Shown here piece after piece: positions 36,786-45,178 of a stretch of DNA of 64,000 nucleotides. Within the stretch, counting starts at the first letter, position 1. The number at the start of each line of letters is the position of its first letter. The notes beneath the pieces are model-generated. The model saw only the letters and a list, made by a program, of their open reading frames with translations. It ran no database searches and had not been told where the DNA came from. The DNA comes from Mesorhizobium loti. GTDB lineage: Bacteria > Pseudomonadota > Alphaproteobacteria > Rhizobiales > Rhizobiaceae. The translations under genes were made by a program, and so were the position numbers. The stretch lies in the NCBI GenBank assembly GCA_002356515.1, contig AP017605.1, forward strand, positions 372,001 to 436,000, given 5' to 3'.

Positions 36786-37349
36786 ATGAACCATTTCAGA
36801 TCAAGCTTCGCGCTCGCGGCCGCGCTGTCTCTTTCCACTGCCGGCGCCTCGGCCGAGACCACGCACATCTTCTGGAGGGATTTGCGCCCGGCGAGCCAGG
36901 CGGTTGCCGTGGACGCCGGCCTGCCGATGATCGCGGCAAAATTGCCCGATCATGGCGAGACGCTTTCCCTCAGCTTACAGGATAAAACAGTACAATTAGC
37001 CGGCTATGCATTGCCGGTCGATCGCGACGGCGACCTCGTCTATCAGTTCCTGCTGGTGCCATGGACGGGCGCGTGCAGCCACATGCCGACGCCGCCGCCC
37101 AACCAGATCGTGCTGGTCACGCCAGCCCATCCCTACAAGATGAAAGAGGCCTACGAACCAGTCGCGGTGACCGGCACGCTGCAGCCCGGCATGGAGAAGA
37201 GCCAGCTCTTCATCCTCGACGGCGTCTCGGTCGTCCAATCGGGTTACACGGTGCGCAAGGCAGATGTCGCCAGCGTCGACACAGTGCCGGATACGGTCAC
37301 CCTGCCGGTCAACTCGCCGTGGAGTTTTCTCAACAAAAAGAAGAACTAA
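36786..37349 (+). CDS. DUF3299 domain-containing periplasmic protein
   Basis: 187 residues with a signal peptide (1-22, ending ASA) and the DUF3299 domain: QLAGYALPVDRDGDLVYQFLLVPWTGACSHMPTPPPNQIVLV. The conserved C-S-H/PPPNQ region suggests metal or ligand binding; the function is unknown, and relatives are found next to ABC transport and cell-envelope genes. The AAGGAAGCGGCC ribosome-binding site supports the ATG at 36786. Confidence 0.85.
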   Translation: MNHFRSSFALAAALSLSTAGASAETTHIFWRDLRPASQAVAVDAGLPMIAAKLPDHGETLSLSLQDKTVQLAGYALPVDRDGDLVYQFLLVPWTGACSHMPTPPPNQIVLVTPAHPYKMKEAYEPVAVTGTLQPGMEKSQLFILDGVSVVQSGYTVRKADVASVDTVPDTVTLPVNSPWSFLNKKKN

Positions 37350-37483
37350 TCGCAGCCGCAATCATTCGCACAGGCGAGGCCGCGACGTGTGTCCAGCCTT
37401 CGTCAAAACGTTGCAATTCCAGAGATGCAAGGATAAGTTGCCACCTCAACGCACGAAATGATCAGAAGGCCATTGGCAATTTC

Positions 37484-37699
37484 ATGCTTCAGCTATTTCG
37501 GAAATCATTTGGCCCTCGCCCCATAGTATGGTTTGCCAGTGCCTTTGTGTGGCTCTGTGTATTTAACTTTATACACAATCACTACCAAGAATATTTATTC
37601 TATGTTGCGGGATCCGTGATAATCATCGATATCGCGCTTGGGTATTTTTTAAAATTTCGTGAAAAGCGAAACCGCCAGCAACAGCCCGGCGGTTCATAG
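37484..37699 (+). CDS. Small two-helix membrane protein, hypothetical
   Basis: 71 residues with two hydrophobic segments (about 14-31 and 37-55) and a basic, Gln-rich C-terminus (KRNRQQQPGGS). The region is markedly AT-richer than its neighbours. No family recognised; the frame is open upstream but the start at 37484 gives a sensible membrane protein. Confidence 0.5.
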   Translation: MLQLFRKSFGPRPIVWFASAFVWLCVFNFIHNHYQEYLFYVAGSVIIIDIALGYFLKFREKRNRQQQPGGS

Positions 37700-37713
37700 C
37701 CAGATCGCGGCCC

Positions 37714-38205
37714 TCACGCCGCGTTGGCGCCCGATTCCTTGTCCAGCACCATGTAGTCGAGCGGGATTTCGGTCGTGTACTTGATCTGCTCCATGGCGAA
37801 GGACGACGACACGTCACGGATTTCGATCTTGGCGATCAGCCGCTTGTAGAAGGCGTCGTAGGCGGCGATGTCGGGCACCACGACGCGCAGCAGGTAGTCG
37901 ACATCGCCGCTCATGCGGTAGAATTCGACGACCTCGGGAAACTCCTGGATAACCTCGGAAAACCGCCGCAACCACTCATGGCTGTGCGAATTGGTGCGAA
38001 TCGAGACGAAGACGGTGACCCGCACATTGACTTTCTCATGGTCGAGAATGGCGACGCGCCGCTTGATGACGCCCTCCTCCTCGAGCTTCTGGATGCGGCG
38101 CCAGCAGGGCGTGGTCGACAGGCCGACTTTCTTGGCGACATCGGCCACCGCGAGCGTCGCGTCCTCCTGGAGGAGGCGGAGAATTTTTCGGTCAAGGCGG
38201 TCCAT
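37714..38205 (-). CDS. Lrp/AsnC-family transcriptional regulator
   Basis: 163-residue regulator with an N-terminal HTH (MDRLDRKILRLLQEDATLAVADVAKKVGLSTTPCWRRIQKLEEEGVI) and a C-terminal ligand-binding/oligomerisation RAM domain (YRMSGDVDYLLRVVVPDIAAYDAFYKRL). Lrp-like proteins sense amino acids. The target is not evident: upstream lies only the 3' end of the UDG-like gene. Confidence 0.9.
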   Translation of the reverse strand: MDRLDRKILRLLQEDATLAVADVAKKVGLSTTPCWRRIQKLEEEGVIKRRVAILDHEKVNVRVTVFVSIRTNSHSHEWLRRFSEVIQEFPEVVEFYRMSGDVDYLLRVVVPDIAAYDAFYKRLIAKIEIRDVSSSFAMEQIKYTTEIPLDYMVLDKESGANAA

Positions 38206-38312
38206 TAGAGGCTCCTGGAGGAATGTTTATCTATACTCCCTCTTATTCTAGGCGTTCACAAGAAAGAAATTCTGCCAATCGTCACAAAAGCGAGTGATTT
38301 CTTGCTGAATGC

Positions 38313-38924
38313 CTAACCAAGGCGATAGCGGATTTCCGAACGCAGGAAAGGCAGCAAATCCATTTCAAACCACGGATTCTGCTTCAACCAACCGCTGTTG
38401 CGCCAGGACGGATGCGGCAGCGGCAGCACTTTGACACCAACGGAATTCTCCCAGATGGCGCGCCAGTCCATCACCGTTTCCGTCAGCGAGGGGCGGCGCG
38501 CGGCGCCCATGTGCCAGGACTGTGCGTAGATGCCGATCGTCAGCACCAGGTCGATCGCCGGCATCAGCGCCATCAAAGGCGCACGCCAGGCCGGTGCGCA
38601 TTCGCGCCTTGGCGGCAGGTCGCCGCCCTTGGCATCCTGGCCGGGAAAGCAGAAGCCCATCGGCACGATGGCGAATTTCTCGATGTCGTAAAATTCGTCG
38701 CTGGACACATCAAGCCAGTTGCGCAGGCGGTCGCCGGAGGCATCGGTGAACGGCATGCCCGACAAGTGCACCTTGGTTCCCGGTGCCTGGCTGGCGATGA
38801 GGATGCGCGCGCTGGACGAGGGCCGCAGCACCGGCCGCGGCACATGCGGCAGCGGCATGCCGACGGGATTTTCGACGCAGATGCGGCAGGCCCGGACCTT
38901 TGCTGCAAAATTGTCCAGTTCCAC
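38313..38924 (-). CDS. Uracil-DNA glycosylase-family protein
   Basis: About 203 residues with the UDG-superfamily fold: VRACRICVENP near the start (Cys pair), LIASQAPGTKVHLSGMPFTDASGDRLRNWL (motif 1-like, water-activating loop), and LPHPSWRN (HPS-type motif 2). It is close to the UDGb-like/UDGX-like small families of alphaproteobacteria that lack clear classification. The start is GTG 38924; the ORF is open upstream inside the GST gene, whose stop lies just before (TTG 38930 would give an overlap of four bases). Confidence 0.82.
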   Translation of the reverse strand: MELDNFAAKVRACRICVENPVGMPLPHVPRPVLRPSSSARILIASQAPGTKVHLSGMPFTDASGDRLRNWLDVSSDEFYDIEKFAIVPMGFCFPGQDAKGGDLPPRRECAPAWRAPLMALMPAIDLVLTIGIYAQSWHMGAARRPSLTETVMDWRAIWENSVGVKVLPLPHPSWRNSGWLKQNPWFEMDLLPFLRSEIRYRLG

Positions 38925-38926
38925 GC

Positions 38927-39538
38927 TCAAGCGGCGGCACTCGGGCGGCTGGAGATCGCCTGGTGCCAGCGCAGCACATTGGTGCATTCCTCCGGCACCT
39001 TGATGCGCGCCGGCTTCATGAAGTCGATCGCGATCAGGCCGGTAATGTCGGCGATCGAATAGCTGTCGCCGGCGGCGAATTCCCGGTTCGCCAGTTCGCC
39101 GTCGAGAAGCTTCAGGAATGCGACCGCCTTCGGCTTGTTGGCCTCGCCCCATTCGGGGATCTGCGGGATTTCCCACTCCCTCATGGCTGGATGGATATGG
39201 CGAAAGGCCTGTGCGACGCAGCTCAGCAGGTTGAACTCCATCCGCCGCTGCCACATCTCGACCTGCGCCTTGCCGAGCGCGCCACGTCCGAACAGCGCCG
39301 GCTCTGGATGCAACTCCTCGAAATAGCGGCAGATGGCGACGGATTCGGTGATGACGGTGCCGTCGTCAAGCTCCAGCACCGGCAGGCGCTGCAAAGGGTT
39401 GCGCGAACTCACCGTCTGGCCCTTGTGCTCCAGCGCGCCCATGTCGACGGACACCAATGGAACCGAGATCCCCTTCTCGGCGAGGAAAACGCGAACCCGC
39501 CTGGGGTTGGGCGCCCGGCCGCCGTCGAAGAGCTTCAT
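38927..39538 (-). CDS. Glutathione S-transferase family protein
   Basis: 203-residue GST with an N-terminal thioredoxin-like domain (MKLFDGGRAPNPRRVRVFLAEKGI; PVLELDDGTVITESVAICRYFEE) and an all-helical C-terminal domain (YSIADITGLIAIDFM). The class matches the Ure2-like/nu group broadly. The ATG at 39538 starts the family sequence; upstream residues are not conserved. Co-transcribed with the UDG-like gene. Confidence 0.88.
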   Translation of the reverse strand: MKLFDGGRAPNPRRVRVFLAEKGISVPLVSVDMGALEHKGQTVSSRNPLQRLPVLELDDGTVITESVAICRYFEELHPEPALFGRGALGKAQVEMWQRRMEFNLLSCVAQAFRHIHPAMREWEIPQIPEWGEANKPKAVAFLKLLDGELANREFAAGDSYSIADITGLIAIDFMKPARIKVPEECTNVLRWHQAISSRPSAAA

Positions 39539-39573
39539 TCGATCCTCCCTTTTTCTTCCCCAGCCAAGGCACT

Positions 39574-40194
39574 TCACCAGAAGCGAAAAATCTCCCGCAC
39601 GGCGTCGCCGATCGACGCCAGCGTGCCGTGCTTTCGCTCCACGACCTCGCCGTGATGACTGTCGCGCCAGTCCTGCGGCTGATCGAACGTACCCGCCCAG
39701 ATACCGACCTTTGCCGCGCGGGCAGTCGCTTCCTCACTTTCGAAGTCGCCGAAGGCAACGGCCCAGCCCGCCTCGACCTGGGCGCGGTTGAGATCGGTGC
39801 CGCCGGCCTTGCAGTCGCCAAGCAGCCGGCCATAGCGATCCCGCTGCCAGCCGCTGCAGGTGACCGGCCGGCCGGCAATCAGGCGCACCAGCGACTGGCG
39901 CGCAAGCGTGCCGCAGGCATAATCCGCACCGTTCCTGCGGCAGGTCTGGGTGTATTCCGGGGCATCGATGCCGCGCATGCGGATGCGCTCGGAGCCAAGT
40001 GTGATCGAATCGCCGTCATTGATGATGGCAGCACCTTGCGTCTGGCGCGTTTCCACCCGATCGAGGCGCGCCGCCAGCAGGATCAGCAGTCCCAGAATGA
40101 CTGTCGTAAGCCCATAATCCAGAAGCCGCCGCCACGGGCTCCTGGGCACCGGTGCGTACCGTTGGCGCGATCTCGGCGACCAGGAACGGCTCAT
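39574..40194 (-). CDS. Thermonuclease (SNase)-family protein with membrane anchor
   Basis: 206 residues. After an Arg-rich start and one transmembrane helix (about 30-47) comes a staphylococcal-nuclease fold: IINDGDSITLGSERIRMRGIDAPE, AGRPVTCSGWQRDRYGRLLGDC, DLNRAQVEAGWAVAF. The Arg/Asp/Glu pattern of the SNase active site is present (RMRGIDAPE, DRYGR). It is a membrane-tethered or exported phosphodiesterase/nuclease-like protein. Divergent from the histidine kinase. Confidence 0.85.
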   Translation of the reverse strand: MSRSWSPRSRQRYAPVPRSPWRRLLDYGLTTVILGLLILLAARLDRVETRQTQGAAIINDGDSITLGSERIRMRGIDAPEYTQTCRRNGADYACGTLARQSLVRLIAGRPVTCSGWQRDRYGRLLGDCKAGGTDLNRAQVEAGWAVAFGDFESEEATARAAKVGIWAGTFDQPQDWRDSHHGEVVERKHGTLASIGDAVREIFRFW

Positions 40195-40270
40195 ATGGCA
40201 AACGGTTGGTTAATCATTCGAACGTAGCTTAACACCTTGAAATCGCTGCGCGCATAAATTGAAGCTTTTG

Positions 40271-41791
40271 ATGCCCTTGCAACGCTCGAACACAGCGGAC
40301 AAGTTCATTGTGGACCGCAGGAAACCTCATCGCAACAGCGATGTGGCGCGCGCGGTGCGCAAGACGCGCGACCGTCTTTCGCAGCAGGCCGGCAATCCCG
40401 ATTTCGATCGTGAACTGCTGAAGCTCCACGCCCGTGCCATGACAAGCGGCGCCGTCGTGATCCCGCTGCTCGTCCTGGCGATCGCCGCCGCCGGCCGGCT
40501 CGCCGGTGTCGGCAACGAGATAGGGCTCTGGGCGCTGTTCACGCTTACCTGCTATACGGTCGTCGCCTTCATGGCGCGGCGCATCGAGCGCACGGATGCT
40601 GCTGAGCTCAACCCCTTGCAGGCGCGACGGGAATTCCTGGTCGGCCATTTCCTTTGCGGCCTCGGCTGGGCCTGGTTCGTCTTGCTCGGCTGCGGCACCT
40701 GCGCCGTTGACCAGTTCCAGGTAGTCAAGGCGGTGGTGTTGCTGTTTGCCATGGCCGGGACGGCTCTCATGGCCTCGTCGCTCAGCGGCGCGCTGCTGGC
40801 GACCTTTGCCGTGCCGGTGGCGCTCTATGCCTATCTCGGCGTCAGACTGTGGATGCCGGTCGAGGCGATCATGGCCGGGCTGCTTGTCCTGTCGCTGCCG
40901 TTTTTCGCCTATGTCGCCCGACACATCAACCGCTCCTCCCTGATGCTGTTGTCGTTCCGCTCCGAAAAGGACGCGCTGATCGCGGAACTTGAGACGGCGA
41001 AATCGATGTCGGACGAAGCTCGGCGGCGAGCTGAGGATGCGAATCTGGCAAAGTCGCGTTTCCTCGCTTCGATGAGCCATGAACTGCGAACGCCGCTCAA
41101 CGCCATTCTCGGCTTTTCCGAGGTGATGGCGAACGAGGTGCTGGGGCCGATGAGCAACCCCACCTATCGCGACTACGCCCACGACGTGCATGATTCGGGC
41201 CAGCATCTGCTCGACCTGATCAACGAAATCCTCGACCTGTCGCGCATCGAGGCCGGACGCTACCAGCTCAACGAAGAGCCGGTGATGTTGCTCAACATCG
41301 TCGAGGACTGCTGCCATATGATGGAACTGAGGGCGCGTAACAAGGATATCCGGGTCATCCAGGATTTCGAACAGACGTTGCCGCGGCTGTTCGCCGACGA
41401 GCGCGCCGTGCGGCAGATCACGCTCAACCTTCTGTCCAACGCCATAAAGTTCACCGCCACCGGAGGCGAAATCCGCGTCCGCGTCGGCTGGACGGCGGGC
41501 GGCGGCCAATACATTTCGATCAAGGACAACGGCCCCGGCATTCCCGAGGACGAGATCCCGATTGTGCTCTCGGCCTTCGGCCAGGGTTCGATCGCCATCA
41601 AGAGCGCCGAACAGGGCACCGGGCTTGGCCTGCCGATCGTGCAAGGCCTGCTTGCCATGCATGGCGGCGAGTTCGAGCTTCATTCCAAGCTGCGCGAAGG
41701 CACCGAGGCGATCGCCATCTTCCCGCTGAGCCGGGTGATGGAAGAGCTGCCGGCACTGCCGACCGCGGCTGTGGCGGCGCGGCGGCGGTAG
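40271..41791 (+). CDS. Sensor histidine kinase with N-terminal membrane domain
   Basis: About 506 residues. The N-terminal half has six hydrophobic helices (about residues 60-215) with no recognised extracellular sensor domain; then a coiled linker (ELETAKSMSDEARRRAEDANLAKS), the H-box SHELRTPLNAILGFSEVM, and an HATPase domain with N-box NLLSNAIKF, G1 DNGPGIP, G2 GTGLGLPIV. It resembles the PleC/DivJ-like family of alphaproteobacterial kinases in the H-box, but the function is unknown. No response regulator is adjacent. The ATG at 40271 is preferred to TTG 40259. Confidence 0.87.
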   Translation: MPLQRSNTADKFIVDRRKPHRNSDVARAVRKTRDRLSQQAGNPDFDRELLKLHARAMTSGAVVIPLLVLAIAAAGRLAGVGNEIGLWALFTLTCYTVVAFMARRIERTDAAELNPLQARREFLVGHFLCGLGWAWFVLLGCGTCAVDQFQVVKAVVLLFAMAGTALMASSLSGALLATFAVPVALYAYLGVRLWMPVEAIMAGLLVLSLPFFAYVARHINRSSLMLLSFRSEKDALIAELETAKSMSDEARRRAEDANLAKSRFLASMSHELRTPLNAILGFSEVMANEVLGPMSNPTYRDYAHDVHDSGQHLLDLINEILDLSRIEAGRYQLNEEPVMLLNIVEDCCHMMELRARNKDIRVIQDFEQTLPRLFADERAVRQITLNLLSNAIKFTATGGEIRVRVGWTAGGGQYISIKDNGPGIPEDEIPIVLSAFGQGSIAIKSAEQGTGLGLPIVQGLLAMHGGEFELHSKLREGTEAIAIFPLSRVMEELPALPTAAVAARRR

Positions 41792-41815
41792 CACCTTCGT
41801 CAGAGCCCGGTGTGC

Positions 41816-42829
41816 CTAGCCCCGCACGGCCGCCGCCATGCCTGAACTGGTCAGCGCCGCCGCCTTGACCAGGCCTGCGCCAAGGGCGGCCCCTGCCCCT
41901 TCGCCATGGCTTATGCCGAGATCAAGCAAAGGCCGCAGAGCGAGGAGTTCGGCGGCCCTGGCGTGCGCGTGCTCCGGCGACAGGCTGGCGAGAAGACAAT
42001 GGTCTAGCGCTGAAGGGTTCGCGGCATAAAGCACCGCCGCGGCGGCCGTTGCCGCAAAGCCGTCGAGGAGCACGGGAATCTTCTGCATCCGTGCGGCGAG
42101 GATGGCGCCGGCTATCGCCGCGAACTCCCGGCCGCCGACCCGGCGCAGCACCTCCAGCGGATCTTCGAGATGGCCGCCATGAAAGGCCAGCGCCGCATCG
42201 ACCACCTCCGCCTTGCGCGCCTGCATCGCCGCGTCGGCGCCGGAGCCCGGACCAACCCAGTCGGCACCTCCACCCCCGAACAGTGCGGCAAGCAGCGCTG
42301 CGGCGACGGTGGAATTGCCGACGCCAAGATCGCCGAGGCAAAGCAGGTCGGTGCCGCCGGCGATCGCTTCCATGCCGAAGGCCATGGTCGCCGCGCAACC
42401 GCGCTCGTCAAGTGCTGCGTCATCGGTGATGTCGCCGGTCGGGATGTGCAGGGCAAGATCGAACACCTTCAATCCGAGGTCGTTGGCGATGCAGATCTGG
42501 TTGATCGCCGCACCGCCGGCCGCGCAAAGTTCGACCGCGTTGGCGGTCGCCGCCACCGGGCGCGGCGAAATACCGTGCCTGACAACACCATGATTGCCGG
42601 CAAAGACGGCCATCAGTGGCCGTGTCACGGCAGGCGGAGCCCGGCCGCTCCAGGCCGCAAGCCACGCGGCGATGTCCTCGATGCGGCCGAGCGAATGCGC
42701 TGGCTTGTCGGCCTTGGCAAACAGCGCGCGCACCCGCGCTTCGGCTTTGAGGTCGGCTGACGGCAGATTGTCGAGCAGGTTGCGGAAATCGTCGAAAGGC
42801 AGAGCGCTGGTCATGTCGTGAGCAATCAT
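41816..42829 (-). CDS. cobT: Nicotinate-nucleotide--dimethylbenzimidazole phosphoribosyltransferase
   Basis: 337-residue enzyme that makes alpha-ribazole phosphate for the lower ligand of cobalamin. Recognisable segments: VFAGNHGVVRHGISPRPV, AGGAAINQIC, DLLCLGDLGVGNSTVAAALLAAL, EDPLEVLRRVGGREFAAIAGAI, VLLDGFAATAAAAVLY and the catalytic Glu region near the C-terminus (SHGEGAGAALG). The ATG at 42829 gives the usual length; 42814 is five codons shorter. No cobalamin riboswitch was seen upstream. Confidence 0.92.
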   Translation of the reverse strand: MIAHDMTSALPFDDFRNLLDNLPSADLKAEARVRALFAKADKPAHSLGRIEDIAAWLAAWSGRAPPAVTRPLMAVFAGNHGVVRHGISPRPVAATANAVELCAAGGAAINQICIANDLGLKVFDLALHIPTGDITDDAALDERGCAATMAFGMEAIAGGTDLLCLGDLGVGNSTVAAALLAALFGGGGADWVGPGSGADAAMQARKAEVVDAALAFHGGHLEDPLEVLRRVGGREFAAIAGAILAARMQKIPVLLDGFAATAAAAVLYAANPSALDHCLLASLSPEHAHARAAELLALRPLLDLGISHGEGAGAALGAGLVKAAALTSSGMAAAVRG

Positions 42830-43011
42830 TCCTGGATCTGGGGTGCGGCATAGCCGCGTTGCGTGATTGGCACAACCTCCCTCAAACATCCGCCTTGATT
42901 GCCGCAAAGATGGCCCGGGAGGGCGCAATCGCGAGGGCTTGCATTGGCTTTGCCGTTGCACCATGTGGAGGTGGAAGAGCGGATTCCGCACGGATCCCTC
43001 AAGAGAAAGTC

Positions 43012-43242
43012 ATGACGGCCATCGAATCCCCCTGCATCCTGGTCTGTTCGATCGACATGAAAACCGGCTTCTGCTTCGGTTGCGGCCGCACGCGCGAGGA
43101 AATCGGCGCCTGGATGGGGATGACGCCGGAAACACGCCGCAATGTGATGGCCGAATTGCCGGCCCGGCTGGAAACGGTCGAGCGCCGGCCGCGCCGGGAA
43201 ACGCGCCGCACCCGCATGGCGCGCGAACGCGACGCAATCTAG
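43012..43242 (+). CDS. DUF1289 domain-containing protein
   Basis: 76-residue protein with the DUF1289 Cys pattern SPCILVCSIDMKTGFCFGCGRTREEIGAWMGM (four cysteines, probably a zinc or Fe-S site), followed by a long Arg-rich tail (RRPRRETRRTRMARERD). Function unknown. Its stop codon lies at the border of RIME-like copy B. Confidence 0.83.
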   Translation: MTAIESPCILVCSIDMKTGFCFGCGRTREEIGAWMGMTPETRRNVMAELPARLETVERRPRRETRRTRMARERDAI

Positions 43243-43344
43243 AGCAGTTCACCGTCTCGCGGAACCGGCGAACCGCTCTAACTCTTTGTTTTACCGCAAT
43301 TCCGGACGAAAAACCGTTTCACACTTTTCCTGGAATTGCTCTAG
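43240..43344. repeat. RIME-like dispersed palindromic repeat, copy B
   Basis: About 105 bases, reverse-oriented relative to copy A at 12585. Arms GGAATTGC/GCAATTCC near the right end with CGTTTCACACTTTTCC between, and GAGCAGTTC ... GAACCGCTC on the left. It contains the same two-palindrome layout. Confidence 0.75.
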
Positions 43345-43354
43345 CGAGGCACGG

Positions 43355-44062
43355 ATGAGCAGTCGGCTGTTCTGGATTTTGATGGCAGTGATCGGCGTGG
43401 GAGCGGTCCTGCTCATGCTCAACGATTCCGCGGGCAGCACGCTCGGCGTCGAGAATTACGATTTCGGCCGGCTGATCTGGCTTGGCGCCTTCGGCGCCCT
43501 GATCGGCGCCGGCCTGCTGCGCTCAGGCCGCCCGGTGGGTGCGATGGCCCGCAATCTCGGCGCCTGGGTGGCAATTGTGCTGGCACTGGTCGCCGGTTAC
43601 CAGTACCGCTACGAACTGCAGGACGTCGCCAGCCGCGTGACCGCGGGCCTCGTCCCAGGCAGTCCGCTGGCTCTCGGCGTTGAAGACGGCCACGCCACCG
43701 TGACCCTCGACAAGGCCGACAACGGTCATTTCGAAGCGCGCATCCTGGTCAATGGCAACCCGGTACGGGCCGTTGTCGACACCGGCGCGACCAGCACGGT
43801 GCTGACCTCGGAAGATGCGCAGGCCGCCGGCTTCAACCCGGCCGCGCTCAACTACACGATACCGGTTTCGACCGCCAACGGCATGGCGCGCGCCGCGGCG
43901 GTCAAGACCGACGCGGTGGCGATCGGCGCCATCGTGCGCAAGGACATGTCGGTCATGGTCGCGGCACCCGGCATGCTGAGCCAAAGCCTGCTCGGCATGA
44001 ACTTCATCGGCTCGCTGTCGGGCTTCGACGTGCGCGGCGACCGCATGATCCTGCGGGATTGA
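43355..44062 (+). CDS. TIGR02281-family clan AA aspartic protease (retropepsin-like)
   Basis: 235-residue protein with three hydrophobic segments at the N-terminus (about 5-22, 38-58, 65-80), then a retropepsin-like domain with the active-site VDTGATSTVLTSEDA and SLLGMNFIG typical of the DUF/TIGR02281 family of alphaproteobacteria. It is a membrane-anchored aspartic protease; its substrate is unknown. A GAGGCACGG ribosome-binding site precedes the ATG; an upstream open frame reads through RIME-like copy B. Confidence 0.85.
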   Translation: MSSRLFWILMAVIGVGAVLLMLNDSAGSTLGVENYDFGRLIWLGAFGALIGAGLLRSGRPVGAMARNLGAWVAIVLALVAGYQYRYELQDVASRVTAGLVPGSPLALGVEDGHATVTLDKADNGHFEARILVNGNPVRAVVDTGATSTVLTSEDAQAAGFNPAALNYTIPVSTANGMARAAAVKTDAVAIGAIVRKDMSVMVAAPGMLSQSLLGMNFIGSLSGFDVRGDRMILRD

Positions 44063-44064
44063 GC

Positions 44065-45063
44065 TCAGGCCGCTTCGGCCGCCCCTCTACCGAATTCGAC
44101 CGCCGCGAAAGCCGTCTTCAGCACGTCAGGCCCGGCACCGGGCCGGTTTGCGTCGGTGGACAGGATCTGGCGGTAGCGCCGCGCACCCGGCAGTCCATGA
44201 AACAACCCGACCATATGGCGGGTGACATGGCCGAGCCGCCCGCCCTGTTCGATGTGACGCGCTGCGTAGCCGGCCATCGCGTCGATCAGCGCTGCGAAAT
44301 CGAATGCCTCGGGCTTCGCGCCGTAGAAGGCGGCGTCGACGCCGGCCAGAATGCCCGGTGTGTGGTAGGCCGCGCGGCCAAGCATGGCGCCGTCGACATG
44401 ATCGAGATGCGCCCGCGCCTCTTCAAGCGACTGAATTCCGCCATTGATACCAATGAATTCGTTTGGTTTTTTGGCCTTCAGCCGATAGACCCTGTTGTAA
44501 TCGAGCGGCGGGATGTCACGATTTTCCTTGGGGCTTAGCCCCTCCAGCCAAGCCTTGCGCGCATGCACCCAAAGCGCGGCGGCGCCGGCCTCGAAAACCC
44601 CGTCCGCCAGCGCGTCGAGCGCCGGATCCGGATCCTGTTCGTCGACGCCGATGCGGCACTTCACGGTGACGGGGATTGTCACCGCCGTTTTCATTGCCGC
44701 GACGCAGTCGGCGACGAGGTCGGGCACTTTCATCAGGCAGGCGCCGAACGTGCCCGACTGGACGCGGTCTGACGGACAGCCGACATTGAGGTTGATCTCG
44801 TCATAACCGAAGGCCTCGCCAATGCGCGCCGCTTCGGCAAGTTTTGCCGGATCCGAGCCGCCGAGCTGCAAGGCGACCGGATGTTCCGCCGCATCGAAAC
44901 CGAGCAGCCTCTCGCGCGCGCCGTGGATGACCGCGTCGGCCACCACCATTTCGGTGTAGAGCAGAGCACAGCTTGTCAGCTGGCGATGGAAGAACCGGCA
45001 ATGCCGGTCCGTCCAGTCCATCATCGGCGCCACGGCCACTCTATGATCTTGATTTTTCATCAT
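44065..45063 (-). CDS. dusA: tRNA-dihydrouridine synthase A
   Basis: 332-residue flavoenzyme that reduces U20/U20a of tRNAs. It shows VAPMMDWTDRHCRFFHR, LQLGGSDP, INLNVGCPSDRVQSGTFGACLM (catalytic Cys), KCRIGVDEQD, HARKAWLEGLSPKENRDIPPL and INGGIQS. The first ten residues (MMKNQDHRVA) are unlike most family openings, which is expected if an element integrated at the 5' end has replaced the original start. The integrase gene lies directly upstream, divergent. Confidence 0.92.
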   Translation of the reverse strand: MMKNQDHRVAVAPMMDWTDRHCRFFHRQLTSCALLYTEMVVADAVIHGARERLLGFDAAEHPVALQLGGSDPAKLAEAARIGEAFGYDEINLNVGCPSDRVQSGTFGACLMKVPDLVADCVAAMKTAVTIPVTVKCRIGVDEQDPDPALDALADGVFEAGAAALWVHARKAWLEGLSPKENRDIPPLDYNRVYRLKAKKPNEFIGINGGIQSLEEARAHLDHVDGAMLGRAAYHTPGILAGVDAAFYGAKPEAFDFAALIDAMAGYAARHIEQGGRLGHVTRHMVGLFHGLPGARRYRQILSTDANRPGAGPDVLKTAFAAVEFGRGAAEAA

Positions 45064-45178
45064 TTTTTCTTTAACATCAAATTGTTAGTACCTGCCGAGT
45101 GCACACGAATTTACGCCAGAATACGACCCTTTTCGCCACGTTTCGATCTCTCAGTGCACACGGAGCGCACACGAAAAA

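Noticed and set aside
38259..38304. Possible inverted repeat CAAGAAA/TTTCTTG upstream of the Lrp gene
   Set aside because: Arms are short and 39 bases apart; not distinguishable from chance.
42830..43011. Cobalamin riboswitch upstream of cobT
   Set aside because: The GCCACTG-type box and adenosylcobalamin core were not found.
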